Source: Leguminivora glycinivorella
Lineage: Eukaryota > Arthropoda > Insecta > Lepidoptera > Tortricidae
Length of the DNA stretch: 64,000 nt
Assembly: GCF_023078275.1 (NCBI RefSeq)
Contig: NC_062996.1
Location: 496,001-560,000 of the forward strand
Direction: 5' to 3'
Of the stretch, positions 43,057-54,605 are shown piece by piece. The translations under genes were made by a program, and so were the position numbers. Below the pieces are notes generated by a model. The model searched no databases. It was not told where the DNA came from and saw nothing but the letters and a program-made list of their open reading frames with translations. Position 1 is the stretch's first letter. Every line of letters begins with the position of its first letter.

Positions 43057-43309
43057 AGGTCAGAAGTACTCGAAACCGACGAGCGTGTATGAGAAACGTT
43101 ATGAAAGTGTGTGAAGGAAAGTGGTTTGTCTGGATCGTAGTAAATGGAAATCCGTGATCTCTGCCTACCCCTCTGGGAAACAGGCGTGATTGTATGTATT
43201 ATATGTACGTTCCTAGTAACTTATACCTACTAAGAAAACACCCTTACATTCCAAAAAATGTTACCAAAATATAACCATCAAAGCATAGAGGAATACGTAC
43301 CTACCTAAG

Positions 43310-43978
43310 GGAAGAGTTGTAACTCTATACATCAGTAAATGCGAGTTATTTGTATAACGCGTTAAATAGATGGCATTACTACTCGATACTAGGTGTCAAC
43401 AGTGTCTCGTCTGCCAAAAATGTCATATTAGAACAGTTTACAACTTAATATTACGAGCAGAACGAACTGAAGACAGAATACTGATTAACCCCTCGTATGC
43501 TTAGACACGGATCCGTGCGTGGGAATTTCAATCTATTGTTCTTAAATGTCAAGGTCACTACTACACTACTAAGGTACTGACATAATGTAAATTTATCAAT
43601 TTCTAAGGTTGTCTGGAAGAAATCGCTCTTTAGCGATAAGACCGCCTGTTGTTTACCTTTGTTCGTGTTGCTTCCTTGTTTTTATTGTTGTATTTTATTA
43701 AGGTGTGCAATAAAGAGTATTTGTATTGTATTGTATTGTCACTATTCCAATGATCAAAATTGACAGGTCGCATACGAGGGGTTAATACTATTGTAATATT
43801 AGCTAAAAATTGGTGAGCATTAGACTCTCCGTTCGTCGCGACACCTATTGACAAGTAGCAGTACTGATAATTTATACTAGTTGACGCGTGATTGTCGCTA
43901 GATGTCACTATAACTATGCCTATACAAATAACTCGCATAATTACTGATGTATAGAGTTACAACTCTTTCTTTACTTTA
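43310..43978. mobile_element. Short relative of the 5.5-kb long-TIR element
   Basis: Inverted ends with GTTGTAACTCTATACATCAG (left) and its complement (right), plus the internal motif ATAGATGGCATTACTA also seen at 25606. A TTAA element is nested in the middle. Confidence 0.65.
43489..43781. mobile_element. piggyBac-like MITE
   Basis: TTAA at 43485-43488 and 43782-43785 flanks perfect inverted ends CCCCTCGTATGC. A LINE tail (AATAAAGAGTATTTGTATTG) lies near its right end. Confidence 0.85.
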
Positions 43979-43989
43979 TTACCTTTATG

Positions 43990-44580
43990 ATCAAAAGGAA
44001 CATATAGACGATTAAGCAAATTTTTTAGCTGAAAAGACGGCAAATTTGAAAAATGTATGTATGTGTTTCAGTGATAGGTTATAAAAAAATGTATGGCTGG
44101 TTTGATTTATAGCCCGTTTAAGGCGTACACACTGTATAGCCAAGCCTCTAACCAGTTAGTTTAACTATAATACTCGTATAACTTCATATTGACCGCCTCT
44201 GTTAAGTGCCACGCCTATTATTTCGTCCATTGATCCGCTTAGGTAAGGGGAGGCTAATCTATTTCGAGTTATGGATTATCTAAGTAAGTATCAGTAGTTA
44301 GTTATAGCAGCAGTTCTCGAAAAGTTTGTACAAAAATTAAGGAAAAAGTTAAATTTATTTTTATTATTCCTTTTCTGTTACCAAGATTTCTTTCATGAAT
44401 TGAGATTTTAGTAAGTTTTATTTCGTCATTAAGGTTCTCCAGTATCTATATTTTCTTAATTATAACAATTATCCTGTATATATCTTACGAAAGTCGACTT
44501 ATATCACTAAATGGTAACAAAACAGGATCAATTAAAATTTGTTGACGTGGCTATGTACAAATTTGACGGGAACTGCTCAG
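43990..44580. other. Intergenic, apparently single-copy
   Basis: No repeat from the rest of the window and no coding frame recognised. It is one of few places where an upstream exon or enhancer of the cuticular gene could lie; no evidence picks out a site. Confidence 0.4.
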
Positions 44581-44806
44581 CTAATCCTTACTAATATTAT
44601 AAATGGGAAAGTGTGTGTGTCTGTTTGTTTGTCCGTGTTTTACAGCAAAACGGAGCGACGAATCGTGTCGACGTGATTTTTTAGGTGGAGATAGTTGAAG
44701 GGATGGAGAGTGACATATTCTCGTAGCGTACAACATTTTTGCTAGGTAATTTTGATTCTTATTGAATTCAATTTCATTTGTTCAAAAAATTTTGGAAACA
44801 AAAGAA

Positions 44807-45222
44807 TAGTACATTTCGATACAAGTGCGAAAAAGAGGAAATTTTTTAAATCGACACGAGTTACGAATTCCCTTTTCGCACGTGTATCGAACGACGTTTT
44901 TCAGTACAGATGGACCTCTGAAGTTTCGACCTGCCATATAATGAACCACTTCTCGCACTAGTGCGTAAAAAAAACACTATCTGTACTGATATAGTACATT
45001 ACGATACAAGTGCGTAAAAAAGGAAGTTCGAAACGAGTGGCGATAAATTAAAACACGACCGAAGGGAGTGTTTTAAATCGACACGAGTTACGAATTTCCT
45101 TTTCGCACGTGTATCGTACGACGTTTTTCAGTACAGATGAGCCTCCGAAGTTTCGACCTAGCATATAATGAACCACTTCTCGCACTAGTGCGTAAAAAAA
45201 ACACCAGCTGTACTGAAAATTA
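44807..45222. mobile_element. CAGTACAGATGG MITE, two in tandem
   Basis: Two head-to-tail units of about 200 bp each, ending at CTGTACTGAAAA. Confidence 0.8.
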
Positions 45223-46647
45223 TATTTTATATGTTTACATGAAAGTTAAAATTCCATTGAAACCATTATGTACTTTAGAAAGTACATTGGGTGACACGAG
45301 GATAGGCTAATTTTTGTCTCTTTCTAACGCGAGCGAAGCCACGGGAAAAAGCTAGTAATATAATAAAAAGCGGAATCACTGGCGAGTCATCCATACTAAT
45401 ATTATAAATGGGAAAGTGTGTGTCTGTTTGTTTGTCCGTCTTTCACGGCTAAACGGAGCTACGAATTGACGTGATTTTTTAAGTGGAAATAGTTAAAAGG
45501 ATGGAGAGTGACATAGGCTACTTTTTGTCTCTTTCTAACCCCCTACTTCCCTAAAATGGGGGGGGGGGGGGGTGGAAGTTTGTATGGAACATTCCAATTT
45601 TTGAATTTAATGCGAGCGAAGCTGCGGGCAAAAACTAGTAACACATAAGAATTGATTAAAAATGTAGCGGCAAAGGTTTGATTCCCGTAGAAAATTTGAA
45701 TTTCGCGCCTTGTTTTGGTGCCAAAATTTGATTGACCGTTTAGATGACTCCGCAGCGAGCTCAGTCAGAGCTGAGACTCTAACGACAACGTATTTCAATA
45801 TAACACTGATTTAAACTTTCACGATGATTCGAGCATTTCTTTTTTTTTTGCCACTTTTATGAAGTGTGATATTTTTGAAAAAAAAAATGCTATTTCTACT
45901 CAGAATTACTAGCCTTTTCAATCCTAGTAGTTAAAAATATTGTCCCATACGATTTTTTCTTATTTTGTTACCATTTTCCGTACATCTTGTATGGGGTAAC
46001 AAAAGAGGAAAGTAACAAAAATGTATGGAAATTCTGGGAAACTTTTTGTCTCCCAGTGAGATTGAAAGTACTCGTGATTCTGAGTACAATTGACCTAAAA
46101 TTCCCTAAAACAATAAAAAAAAAGTTATTGGCAAAAAAAAAAGAAATGCTCTTCTTCTTTTTCTTGGTTAGGGGCTATGTAAAGGCTCCAGAGCGCCTTA
46201 TGTATGTGCGATTAAATTAAATCAATCCAAAATTTGAGGAATGGACAATCCACCCGGTCAGCTATGACCTTGAGTATACTGTTGTGACTGCTACTTTTTT
46301 TTTTTACCCAGGGGGAATCTGTTATGGATCCCACTGGCCCAAGGTAACCCACCCAAGTTAGCCCAAATTAATTAATTTATCCAAGTTTCTAAATAAGCAA
46401 CAAAAATGTGGTTGATGTGGGCTTTGGTTTTAAAAGTAAATCTGTAGTGGGGCGTAAAGTTTACACCTTTGTCTTAGTAATTAAAGGATTCGTTAATGAT
46501 CTTGCGTACAAAGTATTTTAACTTTCAGTCGACCCCACCCGGCCTGATCCGGTCCACTGAGTTATTGGCAACGCTATATATGACGGCCTTTCATAACCCG
46601 TCCACATTCTAGACAGTGCTGTGACCATGAGGGTAGGTAGACCTTTT

Positions 46648-47041
46648 TATCCATACTAATATTATAAATGGGAAAGAATGATTTGATGTGCGCTTTTCGG
46701 TGAAGGAAAACATCGTGAGGAAACCGGACTAATTCCAATGTCTAGTTACCCTTCGGATTGGAAGGTCAGATGGCAGTCGCTGTCGTAAAACACAACGCCA
46801 AATCTTGGGATTAGTTGTCAAAGCGGACCCCAGGCTCCCATGAGCCGTGGCAAATGCGCAAGGAGGATGATGAATAATATTATAAATGGGAAAGTGTGTG
46901 TCTGTTTGTCTGTCTTTCACGGCAAAACGGAGCGACAAATTGACGTGATTTTTTAAGTGGAGATAGTTGAAATGATGGAGAGTGACATAGGCTACTTTTT
47001 GTCTCTTTCTAACGCGAGCGAAGCCGCGGGAAAAAGCTAGT
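46648..47041 (+). mobile_element. Helitron-like repeat hosting a SINE
   Basis: Starts TCCATACTAATATTATAAAT, interrupted by a family 2 SINE, ends GGGAAAAAGCTAG. Confidence 0.75.
46683..46872 (+). mobile_element. tRNA-SINE family 2, partial
   Basis: Body and 3' end (TGAGCCGTGGCAAATGCGCA) inserted in a Helitron-like repeat. Confidence 0.7.
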
Positions 47042-47147
47042 GTAATAGTGTGATTTAAAGTGAAGGAAATAGGTTACGATAGTGGAAATAATGTGTGAAA
47101 AAGGCGGAGAAAAAAAAATAGTTCCTAAATGTTAGTGGAACGTTCAT

Positions 47148-47880
47148 CATCATCTTCGTTGCGTTATCCCGGCATTTGCCACGGCTCATAGGAGCCTGGC
47201 CCCGTAGCCGAATGGCATTTCTCCGACGCCAAACGAAAACGAAACGTAGTCCGGCTCTGTCGCGCCAACACGCAAGAGCGATAGGGATAGATATCTACTA
47301 GCGTTTCGTTTCGTGAGCGTTTGTGCCATTCGGCTACGCACCCTGGGGTCCGCTTTGACAACTAATTCTGGTGTAGACACTATTAGTCTTACGACAGCGA
47401 CTGCCATCTGACCTTTCAACCCGAAGGGTAACTACTTAAGCCTATAGTGAGTTTTCACATTATCCGATCCGATATCGGATGTAGGACCGATATCCGATAC
47501 ATTACAGGTGCCATCTTGGATTTTTTCCATTGAAATCCTTCCGACATCCGATATCGGATCAGGGTGGCTAGCCGAATGGCACAATCGCTCACGAAACGCT
47601 CACGAAACGAAGCGCTAGTAGATATCTATCTCTATCGCGCTTGCGTATTGGCGCGACAGAGCCAGCGGCGTATCGCTTTCGTTTGGCGTCGGAGAAATGC
47701 CATTCGGCTACGGGGCCTGATAATTTGAAAGCGGACTTATTAGGGTTAGTCCGGTTTCCTCACGATGTTTTCCTTCACCGAAAAGCGACTGGCAAATATC
47801 AAATGACATTTCGCACATTAGTTCCGAAAAACTCATTGGTGCGAGCCGGGGTTCGAACCCGCGACCTCTGGATTGAAAGT
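47148..47880 (-). mobile_element. tRNA-SINE family 2, broken by MITEs
   Basis: SINE parts at 47148-47198, 47342-47430 and 47735-47880. MITEs whose ends read GTAGCCGAATGGCA lie at about 47203-47336 and 47568-47716, with a CCGATATCGG MITE between them (47455-47570). Confidence 0.65.
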
Positions 47881-48120
47881 TACACACTGTATGAATTAGA
47901 TTTAGAAATGTTGTGTACCTATATATATATGATTTTTTTATTTTTTTTATTGATTTTTTTTAATATCAAGGACCATATAATACGGGACAGGCAAAGCCCA
48001 TACAGAAAAGCGTACCCGTGAAATATATGGGCCTTTTAGGCTTAAAACTAGATGGCGCTGTTTCGCAGCCTGTAAGTGGCCAAAATCATATTTTCCCGAA
48101 ATATTTTTGTGTTTTTTTTT

Positions 48121-48362
48121 GCCTGCGTGGTGACGGGTTAAGAATTTCACCACCCCCTTTCTTCCCTGTGGGTGTCGTAGAAGGCGACTGTGGGATATGG
48201 GTTAAATTGTGGCGTAGGCGAGAGGCTGGCAACCTGTCACTGCAATGTCACTGCAGTTTCGTTTTCTTTCAACCCCTTATTTGCCAAGAGTGGCACTGAA
48301 GCTTTAGTAGTTTCATGTGTTCTGCCTACCCCTTTATGGGATACAGGCATGATTGTATGTTA
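48121..48362 (+). repeat. TATG-tailed retroelement 3' end
   Basis: Full unit upstream of the cuticular gene. Confidence 0.8.
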
Positions 48363-48543
48363 TGTTATATTTTATTTTTTATGAGAACAAATTACATATT
48401 TCTTTATTTTAATACACATTTTGAAAAAAAAAAAATTAGGCATCATCAGTGTAGTTATGGGTGCTAAAAAATGAGGTACGATTCTTAGTATGGAGACTGT
48501 AAATCCTATATAAATCATCCTTGGTACCTGTAATATGTAAGGT

Positions 48544-48833
48544 ACCGGCCACATCAGAGCGTCGCGTGTCTCGGGGCGCGCAACGGACGTCCGCGCCACG
48601 CCACCTGAGTGTAATTCAAAAAGCGTCTCCTCAGTACATTTTGTATAGGAAGCGTAAGGCGCGCCGCCAAGCGGCGCGGCGCGCGCCACGCCGCCGCCAC
48701 GCCACCTGGGGCGCGTCTTACGTCCTTCCTATACAAAATGTACTGAGGAGACGCTTTTTGAATTACACTCAGGTGGCGTGGCGCGGACGTCCGTTGCGCG
48801 CCCCGAGACACGCGACGCTCTGATGTGGCCGGT
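48544..48833. mobile_element. GC-rich palindromic MITE
   Basis: Arms of about 120 bp (ACCGGCCACATCAGAGCGTC) with almost no mismatch; ends 28 bp before the first cuticular exon seen. Confidence 0.9.
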
Positions 48834-48861
48834 CACTAACATTAGTAATTCTTGTTGACAG

Positions 48862-51800
48862 TTGATATGTATGTGGTGTGCGGTGATGGCGGCTGCGCGG
48901 GCGCAGGATGACTTCTACGCGCCGCAGACCTTCAATAAACACGTGAGTTTGTGTGCCGTTTTTAATCAAATGGCTACACTTTGTCGCTTAAGTCGGTAGT
49001 GACCCTGCCTGCTAAGCCGTGGTCCTGGGTTCGAATCCCGGTAAGGGCATTTTTTGTGTGTTTAGCATAGATATTTGTTCCTGAGTCATGGATGTTTTCT
49101 ATGTATATGTATTTATCTATTTAAGTATGTATTCCGTCGCTTAGCACCCATAGTACAAGCTTTGCTTAGTTTGGCGCTAAGTTGATCTGTGTAAGGTGTA
49201 CCCAATATATATTTATAAAGTACAGCGGGGCAAATCTCGACTGGGGGGCAAATGTAACTGGTCCATTTTTTCCACGTTTTACAATGTTTGTATTGTTAAG
49301 TAGAGTGTCCACCGGTTATATAATGGTTATGGTAGGCGTGTTCAGTGGATACATGTAGAACTCAACATCATAGTGTAATAATTGGTAATAATGGAAAAAA
49401 TTGTTTAGTTACAATGGCCCCCCAGTCGAGATTTGTACCAGTGGGACCAGTGCCTAAGTGCGTTTTCACATTATCCGATCCGATATCGGAAAAATTGTCG
49501 ATTGGTGTTCAGCTTCATTTAGTGGTGCAATTAAGTCTTGCGGCTAAGCGTTCATTATTTGTATGTAAATATGTATGTATGTATGTGGCAGGTGAGGGGA
49601 GCGCTTTTCCAGCCAATGCACCAGCCCTGGAACGGGCCAAAGGAAATGGACAGAGTAAGGATGCAGACAATTTTGTTCTTTCTAGCGTTCAGTTCTATCA
49701 CTTTTGCAGCTGATACATTATACCTCGTACACTATATGAAAAGACTTGACTGAGGTATCTAAACCAGGCCCACTGGGCTGTCATCTGTCAAATTCCATAT
49801 AAAATACTGATTTAAACTTTCACGATTATTACACATAATTATTTTTTCCCCTCACTAGCTCGGAAACACGTTTTTTGTCCTTTAATACCAGCGGGTAAAA
49901 ACGCATTTTATCCACTAGTGGGTAAAGTAATTTGACCTTGAATAAAGTCAAATTAACTGCTTTAAAATTGATAAAAGTAGGTGAATCTAGTAATAAAGAT
50001 GATTTACCACCTGTGGAACTACTGGAAGTTGTGATAAATGATGTTTTTTGCGTTGTAGTTTCCTCGCCATAGTGAGGGGAAAAGTTTTGTGTTACACTCG
50101 GGTGCAAATGTATTTTACTTCTCGTGTGTTAAAAAACTCGCAAGTTCAGGATTCTATTCTCGAACCACTCGCTTCGCTCGTGGTTCAACTATAGAATCCT
50201 TTCACTTGCTCGTTTTTCAATTCCACACTCGGCGTTAAAATACAACTTTGCCCCCTTGTATAACAAATAACTATTAAAATCGGGACTTAATCGCGTATGA
50301 CTACATATTAAACTGACCTCCAACGTTTCAGGGACGGCGCGCGAAGTTTTTTTTATACTACCAGTGTCTCGCGGTAGCTTTATTATTAAAATTTTAATTA
50401 GGAAAAAAATAACTTTTATTACACAATTAATTGTTTGTCACCAGCTGGAGTCGTATCAAAAGAGCATGTTCACACCAGCCCTACATAATGACGTGGACCC
50501 CCAGAGTCAGAATTGGAGACCTGTCAACGACCGGGATTGGCGAGGTCAGTGCCATCTTGTATATAATCGTCGGTGGCAACGTGTAAGCACGGATCCAGCT
50601 TCGTACCCAGAGGGAAGGGGGGGGGGGGTCATGCCCCCATGCCCCCCCCCTGGATCCTCGCATGGCAACGTGGCAAACAAGCATGCAGCACGCCTGACGA
50701 CTCTTTAACCTTCCAAGCGATTCTGTTGTGGAATGCTCTGAATGGGAAAGTGTGTATGTCTGTTTGTTTTCCGTTTTCACGGCAGAACGAAGCAACGAAT
50801 TGACTTGATTTTTTAAGTGGAGATAGTTGAAGGGATGGAGAGTGACATAGGCTACTTTTTTCTTTTCTAACGCGAGCGAAGCCAGCAAAAGCTAGTAGGG
50901 TGCATTGGGGTAACTTCGAAGTACCTACTGAAACTGTTCTGTAATTTCGAAAGGGGAATCTTGATATGTAAATATAATGGTGATTTTTATGTGACTTTCG
51001 AAATTAGGCGACTTTTGAAATTACCCAAATGCACCCTATTATATAAATATCTATTCTATTCTATTCTGTCTTTACCTCTCTGTTTTATTTCTCCAGGATC
51101 CCCAAGCCCCCTCGCCCCAGCAGCCCCCCTGCAGCCGATCCTCCAACCGGAGCCTTGGAGGCCCCCCTTCAGTCCCCAGCTGACTAAAGAACAGCAAGCC
51201 GCCATACTACACCACAAACAAGCTCTTACATCAGGTACTCCTCCCACAAATTTCCCCCCATTAACTACTAGAGTCTCATCCATCCATTTTACTCTCCCCA
51301 TTTCAGTCCACAGCTGCCTAAGCAATAAGGTAGGTAATTTACTGCATCACAAGCCAGCTCTTACATCAGGTGACCTCTCCCTCCTCCCGCACTAAACAGA
51401 TTCCTCCATCTCCCATAATATCCCCCCTCCTCTAACTAGCAACCCCATCTTCAACCTCCAGCTGACTAAGGACAAAGACATATATAACTCCGTATAGACA
51501 GATAAAGTCTAAGAAAAGAACGTACCTCAAAGCCCTAGAGAAAAAGGTACGGTGGCCTAGATGGCGTTACACCTTCGGGGAACGCTCGGCTAGATGGCGC
51601 TAATATTAAAATTTGTCAATTTTCCAAATTGTCAAAACTGAGGTTCAAAAGTTTTAAGCTTGTGTCGAGAGATGGCTGTCCGGATCCAGTGATTCCACAT
51701 TTTACTTTGACAGTAACTCTATAATACTCGATCCTCTTTGCTAAGGAACAGCAGTGTGTTGAACTACTAAAGTACTTCCTGTTTTAAAGTTAAGTGTTTC

Positions 51801-51963
51801 CTCACCAGATGGCGCCTTCCGTTTCGAATACGCCTCCGACAACGGTCTGGCTGCCGGCGAACAGATCGAGCCCGACGGCACCAGAGTTGGAGCTTACCAG
51901 TACAAGGATCCCAGCGGACAAATCGTGAAGCTCAAGTATAGAGCCGGCAAGGAAGGCTTCCAG

Positions 51964-52057
<94 letters not shown>

Positions 52058-54574
52058 AAGCATGTTGTTGTCAAATCCCTGGACATGATGTCTATCAGGT
52101 GATGAGAAGAAAGAACGACGGCACCAGAGTTGGAGCTTACCAGTACAAGGATCCCAGCGGACAGATCGTGAAAAGCAGAGATAAAGGGAAAGTATGTACA
52201 TACATATAATCACGCCTGTATCCCATAAAGGGGTAGGCAGGGCACATGAACTACCAAGCTTCAGTGCCACTCTTGGCAAAAGGGGTTAGAAGAAATCGAA
52301 GTTGTGACATTGCAGTGACAGGTTGCCAGCCTCTCGCCTACGCCACAATTTAACCCATATCCCACAGTCAACTTCTACGACACCCACGGGAAGAAAGGGG
52401 GTGGTGAAATTGTTAACCCGTCACCACACGGGGCTCTTAACCCGTCACCACACGGGGCCAGTATGTTGTTGTCAAATCCCTCTCTTCTCCACCCCTAACG
52501 CACCAAAAATGTAAGGCACTAGAATTTAGTCAGGATCCTTTGATTCGATTGTGAAACTCAAGTATAGAGCCGGGAAAGAAGGCTTCCAGGTAAGAAATGA
52601 CGTCATTTGTTGTTAAACCCTTTGTTACAACCAAAAATGAAAAGCACCATGATTTCTTTAGAGTTTGAGAGAGAGATCAGAGAGAGAGAAAGACCAAAAA
52701 AGTATTGATCGAAAGTCAATGTCTTTGTCACACTATGACATGTCGATCAGGTGATGAGAAGATAGAACGACGGCACCAGAGTTCGAGCTTACCAGTACAA
52801 GGATCTTAGCGGACAGATCGTGAAACTCAAGTATAGAGCCGGGAAAGAAGGCTTCCAGATAAGAAATGACGTCCTTCGTCGTTAAACCCCTTGTTACAAC
52901 ACTTACAACCAACAATGAAAAGCACCATGATTTCTTTAGTGATCTGGATTCGAATTTCGATTAATCAAAAGCCTATGTCCAGGAGATACTATATACATTA
53001 GGAGATAGAACTGGTAAATAAAATATGAACTAAATGAGTTTTTTTTTCCAGATCCTAGAGGGCAGCCATCTACCAAAAAGCCCAGAACCAGTGGCGCCGC
53101 CAACTTCTGGTAAGTCTTTAGCCCCATTAAAATTATAACCACGATACAAAATTTAAACTTGGAAAATCCCCCGACTTCCAACAAACATGGCTAAGAGACT
53201 AAATTATCTTTCAAACAAAAAAAAACCTAGATCTAAATCGGTTCATCCGTTCGAAAGCTACGATTCCACAGACTCACACATATAGACAGACAGAGACAAA
53301 CAGATAGACACGTCAAAATTATAACACCCCCGTCGTTTTTGTAATACTGTGGCATAGGGTTGCAAAAAAAACGGTTTTTTTCTGGCTTGAAAAAAAAAAC
53401 ATGAAAAATAACCGTGAAAAAAACAGTTTTCTTTTTCGGAGTATGTTTTTCTTCTAATGTACGAAATCTCAAAATTTGCAAAGCAGTTAATACTTCTATA
53501 CAATATTTTATTATTCCCCAATAAACGTTTGTATACTGAATGTTAATCGAATTAAAATGTACGTTATTGTTATTGAAACACGTTACAACTCACGAAAAAT
53601 CGTTGTTGTCGAATTATTTGTTCATCTGAAAAAAAACATATTTAAAAAAAAACCATGGTGCTCGGTTTTTTTTTTCATAATTCTGAAAAAAAAAACATTT
53701 GGTTTTTTTTTCTATTTGCAACCATACTGTGGCATTATTATGCGGCAGGACGAAATAGAAAAACAATGGGACTACGCATATAGGCTTTGCCTATAGCTTT
53801 GCGGTCTATATCATAATAAATATCAGACGACGCAACGGAGCCATGCACGCTGTTACGTCGTCGCCTAAATAGAATATTGTTTTTTTTTCTCGTCTGTTTT
53901 TAATCTGTTTTTTACCATTTATGTGCTATACCTATTGTTTTTATTTTTTAGTTTCACAGTGCCTTGGTTTTACTGTTATGCTGTGTAACTTATTTAAATA
54001 ATAAATAAATAAATATAGCTCCCGCTGCATATAGGTCCCTAATCCAAGATAAGTTTGCAACGATTTTCACAGACAGATTTTCACGATTTTTTTTATTTTA
54101 AACGTCAAACTAGTGTAGGCTACTTGACCCCTTTTTAAAGTCTGTCTTATTATGATTGAGTACTGACCAATTAACCGTAATAAAATATTACAATAATTAT
54201 TTTATTATGACTTAAAAGTAGCAAAAAATATTTTCAAAGTAAGTATACTTTTACCTAATCAGGCGAAAACAACGCAGTCATGTTAATCTATAGATTATCT
54301 GTGCATCAGGTCATTCTACTCGAAAACAACATTCTGACATGAACTTATCATTATGTCAGTGATTGATTCGACATGAAGTAAGGTTCCTATTCGGTGACGT
54401 CACTAGGTACATCGCTGACAGCGTTTTCGGTGGCCAAAATAAATAAATAAATCACACATTTTAAATCGAAAATACGTAGTCATCAGACACTTTTAATAGG
54501 TACCCTGGAATCTATAAATACTTATTTGTTTTTAACCCCCGACGGAAAAACGACGGGGTGTTATAAGTTTGACG

Positions 54575-54605
<31 letters not shown>

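Noticed and set aside
51802..52279. Ser-Leu repeat frames on the minus strand
   Set aside because: Translation of the (AG)n microsatellite.
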